From positions 6,634,001 through 6,698,000 of the forward strand of contig NZ_CP108474.1 in NCBI RefSeq assembly GCF_036226445.1: a stretch of DNA of 64,000 nucleotides, in the 5' to 3' direction. Under the pieces are notes generated by a model, which was not told where the DNA came from, ran no database searches, and was given only the letters and a program-made list of their open reading frames with translations. Made by a program: the position numbers and the translations under genes. Positions 9,637-18,305 of this stretch are shown here, one piece after another (position 1 is the first letter of the stretch; each line of letters opens with the position of its first letter). The stretch comes from Streptomyces sp. NBC_01255. Lineage in GTDB: Bacteria; Actinomycetota; Actinomycetes; Streptomycetales; Streptomycetaceae.

Positions 9637-10488
9637 TCAGCGGTGGCCGTCGGCGATGTGCGCGGTGAGCGCCAGGGACGCCGTCGCCCTGCCGTACGTC
9701 AGCTGTGCCACGCGCGCGTAGAGGCAGTCCACGATCAGCAGGACCGAGTGGCGCGTGCCGAAGCCGCCGCGGCGGAAGCCGGTCTCGGCGGAGGTCGAGC
9801 CGAGGTGGACGCCGGCCGCGCGGGCGACGGGGGAGCGGGGATCGCCGGTGACCGCGATCGTGGCCGCGCCGCGCTCGGCGGCGAGCCGCAGCGGGCCGAG
9901 GACCTCCCGGGTGGCGCCCGAGTGGGAGAAGGCGACGACCGCGTCGGCGGGGGTCAGCAGGGCCGCCGAGGTCTCCGCCGCGTGCACCTCGGTCCGGGCG
10001 CGGGCGTCGCAGCCGATGCCGAAGAGCCGGGCCTCGGCCTCCAGGGCGATCACGCCGGAGCCGCCGACCCCGTAGACGTCGATCCGGCGGGCCGCGGCGA
10101 GCGTCCGGGCGGCCCGGTCCAGGGCGTCGAGGTCGAGGCTCTCCACGGTCCTGCGCAGCGCCTGGAGGTCGGCCCGCGCGACGACGGAGACGAGCCGGTC
10201 GAGCGGGTCGTCGGGGCCGATGTCCGGGCCGAGCGGGCGGGGTTCCGGCTCCTCGGAGCCCACCTGGCCCTGCTCCTTGGCGAGTTCGTACTGCAGGTCC
10301 CGGTAGGACGCGAGGCCCAGGGCCTGGCAGAAGCGGGTGACGGTGGCCTGGGACGTCCCGGTCCGCTGCCCCACCTCGGAGGCGGACGACTTCGGGACGT
10401 AGTGCGGGCGCTCCAGGACCCAGACGCCGACCTTGCGCAAGGAGCCGGACAGCCTGGGCAGTTCGGAGCGGATCTGTGCGGTGATCAT
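9637..10488 (-). CDS. RpiR/MurR-family transcription regulator
   Basis: With the ATG at 10488 the protein has 283 residues. The N-terminal RpiR helix-turn-helix (about 1-75) contains SSASEVGQRTGTSQATVTRFCQALG. A SIS sugar-phosphate-binding domain (about 120-260) contains VYGVGGSGVIALEAE and AFSHSGATREVLGPL. Such regulators sense phosphosugars, often GlcNAc-6-P or MurNAc-6-P. It is divergent from the GlcNAc-type kinase (start 10569) across 80 bp and is the likely regulator of the neighbouring kinase and SIS gene. The frame stays open upstream to 10602, but that would overlap the kinase, so I prefer the internal ATG that begins MITAQIRSEL. Confidence 0.88.
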   Translation of the reverse strand: MITAQIRSELPRLSGSLRKVGVWVLERPHYVPKSSASEVGQRTGTSQATVTRFCQALGLASYRDLQYELAKEQGQVGSEEPEPRPLGPDIGPDDPLDRLVSVVARADLQALRRTVESLDLDALDRAARTLAAARRIDVYGVGGSGVIALEAEARLFGIGCDARARTEVHAAETSAALLTPADAVVAFSHSGATREVLGPLRLAAERGAATIAVTGDPRSPVARAAGVHLGSTSAETGFRRGGFGTRHSVLLIVDCLYARVAQLTYGRATASLALTAHIADGHR

Positions 10489-10568
10489 GCGGGCGCGCCT
10501 TCGGTCCGTCGTGTCGTTGCGTGGCGGGTCTTGTCGTGCGGTGAATCTATCAACCACCATGCGGGCTG

Positions 10569-11519
10569 ATGAGCGAATCCAGGATTCATGCGGACCGCCC
10601 ATGGGTGGTCGGGATCGACGCGGGCGGCACGCGGATCAGGGCGCGGCTCGCGGACGCGGCGGGCGGTCCGGTCCTCGGTGAGGGCGCGGGCGGTCCGGGC
10701 AACGCGCTGAGCGTCGCGCCCGCGGCGCTGGCCCGTCACCTCACGGACGCCCTGCGGGAGGCGCTGCCCGAGGGCGCGGGGCGGCGCGTCCGGGCCGTCG
10801 TGGCCGGTTTCGCCGGCGGGGGAGAGGGTGCGGGGCGGGGGCGGGCCGAGACGGCGCTCGGCCGGGCCCTCGACGCGGTGGGGGCGGCGCCTGGCGCGGT
10901 CGAGGTGTACGGGGACGCGGAGGTCGCCTTCGCGGCCGGACCGGGCGCCCCGGCCGACGGGCTCGTCCTGATCGCCGGGACGGGCGCCGCCGCCGCGCGC
11001 GTGGAGCGGCGCCGTGCCGTCCGGGTCGCGGACGGCGACGGCTGGCTCCTCGGGGACGCGGGCAGCGGCTTCTGGCTCGGCCGGGAGGCGGTGCGGGCGG
11101 TGCTGCGCGCCCTGGACGGCCGCGGGCCGCGGACCGCGCTCGCCGGGCCGGTGGGCGAGGTGTGCGGCGGGCCCGGCAAGGAGGACGTCGTGCGGTACGC
11201 GTACGAGGCGCATCCGGTCCGGCTCGCGGCGCTGAGCCCGCTCGTGGTCGGCGCGGCGGCGGCCGGGGACGGCCCGGCGCTGGAGCTCCTCGACCGGGCG
11301 GGGGCCGAGCTGTGCGCCACGGTCCGGGCGTTGGATCCGCGGCCCGGTGAGCCGCTGGTGGTCACGGGCGGCCTCGTCGGCCCGGGCGGCCCGCTGCTCG
11401 GCCGGCTCGCGGAGGGAGTACGGGAGTGGGGCCTCGTCCCCGTGCCCGTACCGGACGGGGTGGCGGGCGCGGTGGCACTCGCCCGCCTGGCCGGGTCCCT
11501 TGACGGCGCGTCACCCTGA
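10569..11519 (+). CDS. BadF/BcrA-type ATPase, probable N-acetylglucosamine kinase
   Basis: The protein has 316 residues of the ASKHA fold. The phosphate-1 loop GIDAGGTRIRARL sits near residue 15, the adenosine region has LIAGTGAAAA, and GDAGSGFWLGREA is typical of the GlcNAc kinase branch of this family. It probably phosphorylates GlcNAc or a related amino sugar, feeding wall recycling or chitin use. This fits the RpiR regulator upstream and the SIS-domain protein downstream. Substrate specificity cannot be fixed from sequence. Confidence 0.82.
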   Translation: MSESRIHADRPWVVGIDAGGTRIRARLADAAGGPVLGEGAGGPGNALSVAPAALARHLTDALREALPEGAGRRVRAVVAGFAGGGEGAGRGRAETALGRALDAVGAAPGAVEVYGDAEVAFAAGPGAPADGLVLIAGTGAAAARVERRRAVRVADGDGWLLGDAGSGFWLGREAVRAVLRALDGRGPRTALAGPVGEVCGGPGKEDVVRYAYEAHPVRLAALSPLVVGAAAAGDGPALELLDRAGAELCATVRALDPRPGEPLVVTGGLVGPGGPLLGRLAEGVREWGLVPVPVPDGVAGAVALARLAGSLDGASP

Positions 11520-11569
11520 CTGGTTCATTGATTCATGTAGCTCAGAAGATATGGGTTCACTGAACCAGT
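11519..11569 (+). promoter_or_regulatory. Inverted-repeat operator and promoter before the SIS gene
   Basis: ACTGGTTCA (11519-11527) is repeated inverted as TGAACCAGT (11561-11569). The right part also forms a perfect 13-bp palindrome GGTTCA-C-TGAACC (11554-11566). Between them lies TTGATT (11528-11533), a 16-nt spacer and TATGGG (11550-11555), a possible promoter with its start inside the palindrome. The outer repeat resembles DasR-type sites (ACTGGT...ACCAGT) but the centre does not match. It is a good operator candidate for the adjacent RpiR regulator. Confidence 0.55.
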
Positions 11570-11581
11570 GGAGGCCTCGTC

Positions 11582-12358
11582 ATGTCCGCCGCCCTGCCTC
11601 GACCCGACCTCGGCGCCGACCGGTTCGCCGACCACGCCCGCGGCGCCGTCGACCGCGCCGTCGCCGCCAACAAGGACACCGTCCCCCTCGCCGCCCGGCT
11701 CCTCGCCGACTGCGTCGCCGCCGACGGGGTGATCCACGCCTTCGGAACCGGCCACTCCCAGGCCGCCGCCCTGGAGATCGCGGGCCGGGCCGGGGGCCTC
11801 GTCCCCACCAGCCGGATCTCCCTCGCCGACCTCGTCCTGCGCGGCGGCGAGGACCCCGCCGTCCTCGCCGACCCCCTCCTCGAACGCTCCCCGGGCCTCG
11901 CCGACCGGCTCTACGCCCTCGCCGGCCCCCGCCCGCAGGACCTGTTCGTCATCATCTCCAACTCCGGCGTCAACAACGCGATCGTCGACCTCGCCCTCAA
12001 GGTCACCGCGGCCGGACACCGGCTCGTCGCCCTCACCTCGCTCGAACACACCCACGCCGTCCCCGCCCTCCACCCGAGCGGCAGGCGGCTCGCCGACCTC
12101 GCCGACGCCGTCCTCGACAACTGCGCCCCCACCGGCGACGCCGTCCTCCCGCTCCCCGGCGGCGGCGGACTGTGCGGGATCTCCACCCTCACCTCCTCGC
12201 TCCTCGTCCAGATGACCGTCGCCGAAGCCGTCGCCCTGCTCCTCGCCGAGGGCCACGAACCGCCCGTGTACGTCTCCGCCAACATCCCCGGCGGCCACGA
12301 ACGCAACGCGCTCCTCGAAGCCCGCTACGAGGGCCGGCTGCACCGCGGCGGGTACTGA
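11582..12358 (+). CDS. SIS-domain protein, UPF0309 family
   Basis: The 258-residue single SIS (sugar isomerase) domain has the phosphosugar loop HAFGTGHSQAAALE (about 57-70) and the second loop VIISNSGVNNAI (about 121-132). UPF0309 members are annotated as phosphosugar-binding or phosphoheptose isomerase-like; the substrate is not known to me. Next to an amino-sugar kinase and an RpiR regulator, an isomerase, etherase or deaminase-like role on GlcNAc-6-P or MurNAc-6-P is a reasonable inference. It has its own upstream palindrome and promoter, so it is not simply co-transcribed with the kinase. Confidence 0.85.
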   Translation: MSAALPRPDLGADRFADHARGAVDRAVAANKDTVPLAARLLADCVAADGVIHAFGTGHSQAAALEIAGRAGGLVPTSRISLADLVLRGGEDPAVLADPLLERSPGLADRLYALAGPRPQDLFVIISNSGVNNAIVDLALKVTAAGHRLVALTSLEHTHAVPALHPSGRRLADLADAVLDNCAPTGDAVLPLPGGGGLCGISTLTSSLLVQMTVAEAVALLLAEGHEPPVYVSANIPGGHERNALLEARYEGRLHRGGY

Positions 12359-12445
12359 GCGGCACTGAGCGTGCACTGAACCGGCGTTGTCAGTGGCGTC
12401 CCATACGGTCGGTCGGGCAGGGGATCACGGACGCAGGGGGGCGCC

Positions 12446-13669
12446 ATGACGGCGACGGAAGCAGTGGCGGCAAGCGCCGTACCCGACTGGCGAGGCGGCT
12501 TCGGACGGTTGTGGACGGCCGCGATCGTCTCCCGGTTCGGCGACTCGCTGCGCACCGCCGCCCTGCCCCTGCTCGCCGCCTCGCTCACCGACGACCCCCT
12601 CCTCATCGCCTCCGTCACCGCCTGCGGCTTCCTGCCCTGGCTGCTCTTCGGACTCCTCGGCGGAGCCATCGCGGACCGGGTCGACCAGCGGCGGGCCATG
12701 TGGGCGGTCGACCTCGTCCGCGGCGCGCTCATGGCCGCGTTCGCCGTGGCCGTCGCGCTCGGACACGCCACGGTCGCCCTGCTGCTCGTCCTCGCCTTCG
12801 CCCTCACGACCTTGCAGACCCTCTTCGACAACGCCGCCACGGCCCTGCTCCCCGCCCTCGTCCCCACCGAGGCCCTGGCCGCGGCCAACGCCCGCCTGAT
12901 GACCGGTCAGCAGTTCGCGGGCGGCCTCCTCGCCGCGCCCCTGGTGCCCGCCCTGCTCCTCGCCGGGGACGCCGTGCCGTACGTGGCCGACGCCGCCACC
13001 TACGTCCTCGCCGCGCTCCTCATCGCCTCCCTGCGGACCGGGGCACCCGAGCGGCCTCCCCGCCCGGCCGGGTCCACCCTCCGCAAGGAGATGGCCGAAG
13101 GGCTCGCCACGCTCCGCCGGGACCGGCCCCTGCGATGGCTCTGCACGGCCACCACCCTCTGCAACATCGGCATGGGCGCCCTCATCGCCACCCTCGTCGT
13201 CCACGTGACGGACGGGCGCCAGGCCGGAAACGCCGGAAACGCCGCATACGCGGCCACCATCACCGCCTACGCGGTCGGCGGCGTCGCCGGCGGCCTCCTC
13301 GCCCGCCGCATCGCCGAGCGGACCGGACGCATACGCGCCGTCGCCCTCGCCGGGACGGTCCAGACGGCCTGCCTGGTCCTGATGGGCGCCGTCCCCGCCC
13401 TCGCGGTATCGATCGCGGCCATGGCGGTGTTCGGTCTCATGGGGACGGTGTGGAACGTCAACCAGACGACCCTCATGCAGGAGCGCGCCCCCGACGGGAT
13501 GCTCGGCCGCATCTCCGCGGCCTTCCGCACCCTCGCCGTCGCGGGCGCTCCGCTCGGGGCCCTCCTCGGCGGCGCCGCGGCCGCCGGCTGGGGACCGCAC
13601 ACACCCGCCCTCCTCGCGGCGGCACTGTTCGCGCTCGCCGTAGCGTCGTTGGCTCCCCTGATCAATTAG
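12446..13669 (+). CDS. MFS transporter
   Basis: The 407-residue protein has about twelve hydrophobic segments. An MFS signature sits between helices 2 and 3 (GGAIADRVDQRRAM), and a second comparable loop (ARRIAERTGRIRA) starts the C-terminal half. It belongs to the enterobactin-exporter-like/MFS_3 type of drug or metabolite exporter. The ATG is preceded by a run of G residues (CAGGGGGGCGCC). It has no obvious link to the neighbouring amino-sugar genes or pgi. Confidence 0.88.
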   Translation: MTATEAVAASAVPDWRGGFGRLWTAAIVSRFGDSLRTAALPLLAASLTDDPLLIASVTACGFLPWLLFGLLGGAIADRVDQRRAMWAVDLVRGALMAAFAVAVALGHATVALLLVLAFALTTLQTLFDNAATALLPALVPTEALAAANARLMTGQQFAGGLLAAPLVPALLLAGDAVPYVADAATYVLAALLIASLRTGAPERPPRPAGSTLRKEMAEGLATLRRDRPLRWLCTATTLCNIGMGALIATLVVHVTDGRQAGNAGNAAYAATITAYAVGGVAGGLLARRIAERTGRIRAVALAGTVQTACLVLMGAVPALAVSIAAMAVFGLMGTVWNVNQTTLMQERAPDGMLGRISAAFRTLAVAGAPLGALLGGAAAAGWGPHTPALLAAALFALAVASLAPLIN

Positions 13670-13711
13670 GTTGGAGGGGCAGCGGGGCAGACATACGAGA
13701 AGAAGTGGGCG

Positions 13712-15376
13712 ATGTCCGAGATGAACAACGAAGGCCGCACCAGGCTGAACCGGCTGCCCGAGTGGGCGGCCCTCGGCAAGCACCGTGAGCAGCTGGGCGA
13801 GACCCATCTGCGCGAGCTCTTCGCCGCGGACCCGGCGCGCGGCACCGGCCACACCCTGCGGGTCGGCGACCTCTATCTGGACTACTCCAAGCACCTCGTC
13901 ACCGACGAGACGCTGACCCTGCTGCGCGAACTCGCCGCCGCCACCGGCGTGGCCGAGCTGCGCGACGCCATGTTCCGCGGCGAGAAGATCAACACCACCG
14001 AGGACCGCGCGGTCCTCCACACCGCGCTGCGCGCCCCGCGCGAGGCCGTGATCGAGGTCGACGGGGAGAACGTCGTCCCCGGCGTCCACGCCGTCCTCGA
14101 CAAGATGGGCGCCTTCGCCGACAAGGTCCGCGCGGGCGAGTGGACCGGCCACACCGGCAAGCCGGTCAAGAACATCGTGAACATCGGCATCGGCGGCTCC
14201 GACCTCGGCCCCGCCATGGCCTACGAGGTCCTGCGCTCCTTCACCCAGCGGGACCTGACGCTCCGTTTCGTCTCCAACGTGGACGGCGCCGACCTCCACG
14301 AGGCCGTCCGCGACCTCGACCCGGCCGAGACCCTCTTCATCGTCGCCTCGAAGACCTTCACCACCATCGAGACGATCACCAACGCCACCTCCGCCCGCAA
14401 CTGGCTCCTCACCGGCCTGCGCGCCGACCAGGAGGCCGTCGCCAAGCACTTCGTGGCCCTCTCGACCAACGCCGAGAAGGTCGCCGAGTTCGGCATCGAC
14501 ACCGCGAACATGTTCGAGTTCTGGGACTGGGTCGGCGGCCGCTACTCCTACGACTCCGCCATCGGCCTCTCCCTGATGATCGCCATCGGCCCGGACCGCT
14601 TCCGCGAGATGCTCGACGGCTTCCACCTCGTCGACGAGCACTTCCGCACCGCCCCGCCCGAGGAGAACGCGCCGCTGCTGCTCGGCCTCCTCGGCGTCTG
14701 GTACGGCGCGTTCTTCGACGCCCAGTCGCACGCCGTCCTGCCGTACTCCCACTACCTGTCCAAGTTCACCGCCTACCTCCAGCAGCTCGACATGGAGTCC
14801 AACGGCAAGTCGGTGGACCGCGAGGGCAACCCGGTCGACTGGCAGACCGGACCCGTCGTCTGGGGCACCCCCGGCACCAACGGGCAGCACGCCTACTACC
14901 AGTTGATCCACCAGGGCACCAAGGTCATCCCGGCCGACTTCATCGGCTTCGCCCGTCCCGTCGACGACCTGCTCCCCGGCCTCGTCGCCCAGCACGACCT
15001 GTTGATGGCCAACTTCTTCGCCCAGACCCAGGCGCTCGCCTTCGGCAAGACGCCCGAGGAGGTACGGGCCGAAGGGGTCGCCGAGGAGCTCGTCCCGCAC
15101 AAGACCTTCCAGGGCAACCACCCGACCACCACGATCCTGGCCGACGCGCTCACCCCGTCCGTCCTCGGCCAGCTGATCGCGCTCTACGAGCACAAGGTCT
15201 TCGTCCAGGGCGCGATCTGGAACATCGACTCCTTCGACCAGTGGGGCGTCGAACTCGGCAAGGTCCTCGCCAAGAAGATCGAACCGGTCCTGACCGACGG
15301 CGAGGGCGGCGAGCAGCTCGACAGCTCGACCGCCGGGCTCGTCTCGGCCTACCGCGCGCTGCGCGACCGGGGCTGA
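13712..15376 (+). CDS. pgi: Glucose-6-phosphate isomerase
   Basis: The 554-residue enzyme interconverts glucose 6-phosphate and fructose 6-phosphate. [13 protein letters not shown] (about 157-169) and SKTFTTIET bind the phosphate. [13 protein letters not shown] and the C-terminal signature [21 protein letters not shown] carry active-site residues. It connects glycolysis upstream with the pentose-phosphate operon downstream. The PH-domain gene starts only 4 nt after its stop, so these genes are probably co-transcribed. Confidence 0.98.
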   Translation: MSEMNNEGRTRLNRLPEWAALGKHREQLGETHLRELFAADPARGTGHTLRVGDLYLDYSKHLVTDETLTLLRELAAATGVAELRDAMFRGEKINTTEDRAVLHTALRAPREAVIEVDGENVVPGVHAVLDKMGAFADKVRAGEWTGHTGKPVKNIVNIGIGGSDLGPAMAYEVLRSFTQRDLTLRFVSNVDGADLHEAVRDLDPAETLFIVASKTFTTIETITNATSARNWLLTGLRADQEAVAKHFVALSTNAEKVAEFGIDTANMFEFWDWVGGRYSYDSAIGLSLMIAIGPDRFREMLDGFHLVDEHFRTAPPEENAPLLLGLLGVWYGAFFDAQSHAVLPYSHYLSKFTAYLQQLDMESNGKSVDREGNPVDWQTGPVVWGTPGTNGQHAYYQLIHQGTKVIPADFIGFARPVDDLLPGLVAQHDLLMANFFAQTQALAFGKTPEEVRAEGVAEELVPHKTFQGNHPTTTILADALTPSVLGQLIALYEHKVFVQGAIWNIDSFDQWGVELGKVLAKKIEPVLTDGEGGEQLDSSTAGLVSAYRALRDRG

Positions 15377-15380
15377 TCGC

Positions 15381-15881
15381 ATGACGGGGGAGAACGCGGT
15401 GCGGCTGCGGCCGCCCAGGAACGCCGTGGACGAGCGGGCCGTCGCCTGGTGGCGGAGCCGGCTCCTGGTGACCACCGCCGTGCCGGTGGTGATCCTCGCC
15501 GTCCTCGGCGCGCTCATCGGGCCCGCCCGGTTCTGGCTGCTGCTCGCGGCCGGGGCCGTCGCGGCCCTCGGCCTCGGCTGCGCCGCGTTCTTCCCCGCCT
15601 GGTGGTTCCGGGTGCACCGCTGGGAGGTCACCGACGAGGCCGTCTACGTCCGCACCGGGGCCCTCTGGCAGGAGTGGCGGATCGCCCCGATGTCCCGGAT
15701 CCAGACGGTCGACACCGTACGAGGCCCGCTGGAGCAGCTCTTCCGGCTCGGCACCGTCACGGTGACGACCGCCTCCTCGAAGGGCGCCCTGCGGATCGAG
15801 GGCCTCGACCACGAGCTCGCCGCCGAGCTCGGCGAACGGCTCACGGCCCTCACCCAGGCCACCCCCGGGGACGCCACATGA
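15381..15881 (+). CDS. PH-domain (bPH2/YdbS-like) membrane protein
   Basis: The 166-residue protein has two membrane segments near the N-terminus (about 28-48 and 50-68), then a single bacterial PH-like bPH2 domain with WWFRVHRWEVTDEAVYVRTG and the SRIQTVDTVRGPLEQLFRLG signature. Its stop overlaps the ATG of the larger PH protein (ATGA), the usual ydbS-ydbT pairing. The function of these pairs is poorly known; a role at the membrane is inferred. Confidence 0.9.
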   Translation: MTGENAVRLRPPRNAVDERAVAWWRSRLLVTTAVPVVILAVLGALIGPARFWLLLAAGAVAALGLGCAAFFPAWWFRVHRWEVTDEAVYVRTGALWQEWRIAPMSRIQTVDTVRGPLEQLFRLGTVTVTTASSKGALRIEGLDHELAAELGERLTALTQATPGDAT

Positions 15882-17500
15882 ACGAGGCCGGACCCGGCGA
15901 GGACCTGCGCGACGGCGGCATAGGCGACGCCGACGGGCCGCGCGGGAAGGGCCCCGGCGAGGGCCCGGGCGACGGCCCCGGCGAGGTGTGGCGGCGCCTC
16001 GACCGGCGCATGCTCCTGGCCACCGCCGCCGTCCTGTGCGGTGTGGCCGGCGGCGCCGGCCTGCCCACGACCCTCGGCCTCGCCGGATCCAGGCCACTGT
16101 GGCAGGCCCTCTCCTGGGTCCTCGCCGGAGCCTTCCTCCTCGTCCTCGGCGGCACCCTCGTCGACTACGTCCGCTTGCGCCGTACCCGCTACCGCATCGG
16201 TCCCGAGCGGGTCGAACTCCACACCGGGCTCCTGCTGATCAAACGCCGCTCCCTGGCCCGCGAGCGCATCCGCAGCGTCGACCTCACCGCCAACCCCCTC
16301 CAGCGGGTCCTCGGCCTCGTCAAGGTCCGCATCGGCACCGGTGAGAGCACCGGCGGCAGCGAGTCCACGCTCGAACTCGACCTGGTCACCCGCGCCGAGG
16401 GCGAGCTCCTCCGCCACGAGCTCCTTGCCCGCGCCGCCACCGACCCCGCCGGCCTGCCCGACGACGGTGCCCTCGCCACCGTCGACCCGCGCTGGATCCG
16501 CTACGCCCCGGTCTCCTTCCTCGCCCCGGCCCTCGGCGGCGCGGCGGCCGGATCCGTCATGCAGGTCAGCGAGTGGTTCGGCGCCCAGGCCGAGGTCATC
16601 GACTGGATAGGGGACCGCTTCCGGGACGTCTCCCTCACCTGGATGCTCGTCGACCTGGTCCTCATCGCCACCGTCGTTGGAGCCGTCGGTGCCCTCGGGC
16701 TCTGGGTCGAGATGTGGTGGAACTACCGCCTGGAGCGCGAGCCCGGCGGCACCCTGCGCGTCCGCCGCGGGCTCCTCACCGCACGCTCGGTCTCCATCGA
16801 GGAGCGCCGGCTGCGCGGGATCGAGGTCGTCGAGCCGCTCGGGGTGCGCCTGTGCGGGGCCGCCCGCGTCGACGCCGTCGCCACCGGCCTCGCCAAGGAC
16901 GACGGGGACAAGCACACCGACCTCAAGACCCTGCTGCCCGCCGTACCCCGGGAGCTCGCCGACCGGGTCGCCGCCCAGGTCCTGCGCGAGCCGGAGCCGC
17001 CCACCGGGACGCCGCTCGCCGCCCACCCCCGCGCCGCCCGCACCCGCCGGCTGCGCTGGGCCCTGTGGACCGTAGCGGCCCCGGTCGCCCTCCTCGTCGG
17101 CCTCGGGCTCCTCCTCACCCCGGTCCTGCTGTACGTGGCGGCGGGCTGCGCTGTCGTCCTCACCCCGCTCGCCGTGCTCCTCGCCCTCGACGCGTACCGC
17201 AGTCTCGGACACGGCGTCAGCGGCGACTATCTGGTGGCCCGTTCGGGCACGGTCCGGCGCGCCACGGTCGCCCTGCAGCGCTCCGGCGTCATCGGCTGGA
17301 CCGTCAAGCAGTCGTACTTCCAGCGCCGCGCGGGCCTCCTCACCCTGACCGCGACGACAGCTGCCGGCGAGGGCGCGTACGACATCTACGACGCGGGCGA
17401 GAGCCAGGGCCTGACCTTCGCCGCCGAGGCCGTACCGGACCTCCTCGCGCCCTTCATCGAGCCCGTACCGACGCCGGAGGCCCGGTCCACCGAGCAGTGA
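15878..17500 (+). CDS. Large PH-domain (bPH2/YdbT-like) membrane protein
   Basis: With the ATG that overlaps the preceding stop, the protein has 540 residues. The frame is open further upstream but would lie inside the first PH gene. An acidic, glycine-rich N-terminus precedes pairs of membrane helices and three bPH2 repeats. Each repeat carries the tag (arginine-start) RIRSVDLTANPLQRVLGLV, RLRGIEVVEPLGVRLCGA or a more divergent third copy near 420-470. It is the partner of the 166-residue protein. Its end forms half of a hairpin with the sequence just after the stop. Confidence 0.88.
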   Translation: MNEAGPGEDLRDGGIGDADGPRGKGPGEGPGDGPGEVWRRLDRRMLLATAAVLCGVAGGAGLPTTLGLAGSRPLWQALSWVLAGAFLLVLGGTLVDYVRLRRTRYRIGPERVELHTGLLLIKRRSLARERIRSVDLTANPLQRVLGLVKVRIGTGESTGGSESTLELDLVTRAEGELLRHELLARAATDPAGLPDDGALATVDPRWIRYAPVSFLAPALGGAAAGSVMQVSEWFGAQAEVIDWIGDRFRDVSLTWMLVDLVLIATVVGAVGALGLWVEMWWNYRLEREPGGTLRVRRGLLTARSVSIEERRLRGIEVVEPLGVRLCGAARVDAVATGLAKDDGDKHTDLKTLLPAVPRELADRVAAQVLREPEPPTGTPLAAHPRAARTRRLRWALWTVAAPVALLVGLGLLLTPVLLYVAAGCAVVLTPLAVLLALDAYRSLGHGVSGDYLVARSGTVRRATVALQRSGVIGWTVKQSYFQRRAGLLTLTATTAAGEGAYDIYDAGESQGLTFAAEAVPDLLAPFIEPVPTPEARSTEQ

Positions 17501-17511
17501 ACCGGGCCTCC
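17476..17511. terminator. Hairpin spanning a stop codon between convergent genes
   Basis: A 15-bp stem with one mismatch (17476-17490 with 17497-17511) and a 6-nt loop includes the TGA of the PH gene. It sits in the only 22-bp gap between that gene and convergent pgl, so it probably terminates both directions. Confidence 0.65.
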
Positions 17512-17522
17512 AGGTAGGGAAA

Positions 17523-18305
17523 TCAGGCGGAAGCCGGCGGATACAGGCTCCGCGGCAGCTCCGAGGCCGCGGCCGCGTCGAGCAGCCACAGCGTGCGCGA
17601 GCGGCCGTAGGCGCCCGCCGCCGGGGCCTGCACCTCGCCCGCGCCCGACAGCGCGATCGCCGCGGCCTTCGCCTTGTCCTCGCCGGCCGCGAGCAGCCAG
17701 ACCTCCTTGGCCGCCCTGATCGCCGGGAGCGTCAGGGAGACCCGGAGCGGCGGGGGCTTGGGAGCGCCGTGCACCCCGACCACCGTCCGCTCGGTCTCGC
17801 GGACCCCCGGCAGCTCGGGGAAGAGCGAGGCCACGTGCGTGTCCGGGCCGACGCCCAGCATCAGCACGTCGAAGGTCGGCACCCGCCCGTGGTCACCGGG
17901 ACCCGTGGCGGCGGCCAGCTCCTCCGCGTACGCGGCCGCGGCGGCGTCGACATCGGCGCCGTACGGTCCGTCCGAGGCCGGCATGGCGTGCACCCGCGCC
18001 GGGTCGAGGGGCACCCGGTCGAGCAGCGCCTCACGGGCCTGGGTGACGTTCCGCTCGGGATCGCCCTCGGGCAGGAAGCGCTCGTCGCCCCACCACAGGT
18101 CGAGCCGCGACCAGTCGATCGCGTCCCGGGCGGGCGCCGTGCCCAGCGCGGCCAGCAGGCCGTTGCCGTTGCGTCCGCCGGTCAGCACCACCGAGGCGGA
18201 GCCGCGGGTGGCCTGGGCGTCCACGATCTTCGTGATCAGCCGGGCTGCCGCCGCCTGCGCCATCAGCTCCTTGTCGCGGTGGACGACCAGCTGAGGGGTG
18301 CTCAC
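17523..18305 (-). CDS. pgl: 6-phosphogluconolactonase
   Basis: The 260-residue protein (Pgl/DevB type) hydrolyses 6-phosphogluconolactone in the oxidative pentose-phosphate pathway. VVLTGGRNGNGLLAAL and the LDLWWGDERFLPEGDPERN segment match the family. I placed the start at the GTG that overlaps the opcA stop by 4 nt; a longer reading would run into opcA. It is the last gene of the tkt-tal-zwf-opcA-pgl operon. Confidence 0.95.
   Translation of the reverse strand: MSTPQLVVHRDKELMAQAAAARLITKIVDAQATRGSASVVLTGGRNGNGLLAALGTAPARDAIDWSRLDLWWGDERFLPEGDPERNVTQAREALLDRVPLDPARVHAMPASDGPYGADVDAAAAAYAEELAAATGPGDHGRVPTFDVLMLGVGPDTHVASLFPELPGVRETERTVVGVHGAPKPPPLRVSLTLPAIRAAKEVWLLAAGEDKAKAAAIALSGAGEVQAPAAGAYGRSRTLWLLDAAAASELPRSLYPPASA

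Noticed and set aside
11519..11569. Considered as a DasR box
   Set aside because: The outer ACTGGT and ACCAGT parts agree but the spacing and centre do not fit the 16-bp DasR consensus; kept only as a generic operator.
11347..13788. Open frame of 813 codons over the kinase end, SIS gene and MFS gene
   Set aside because: Out of frame with three recognisable genes; Arg/Pro-rich low-complexity translation.
12425..15631. Open frame of 1068 codons antisense to MFS and pgi genes
   Set aside because: It crosses two well-identified genes and has low-complexity composition; no family motif.
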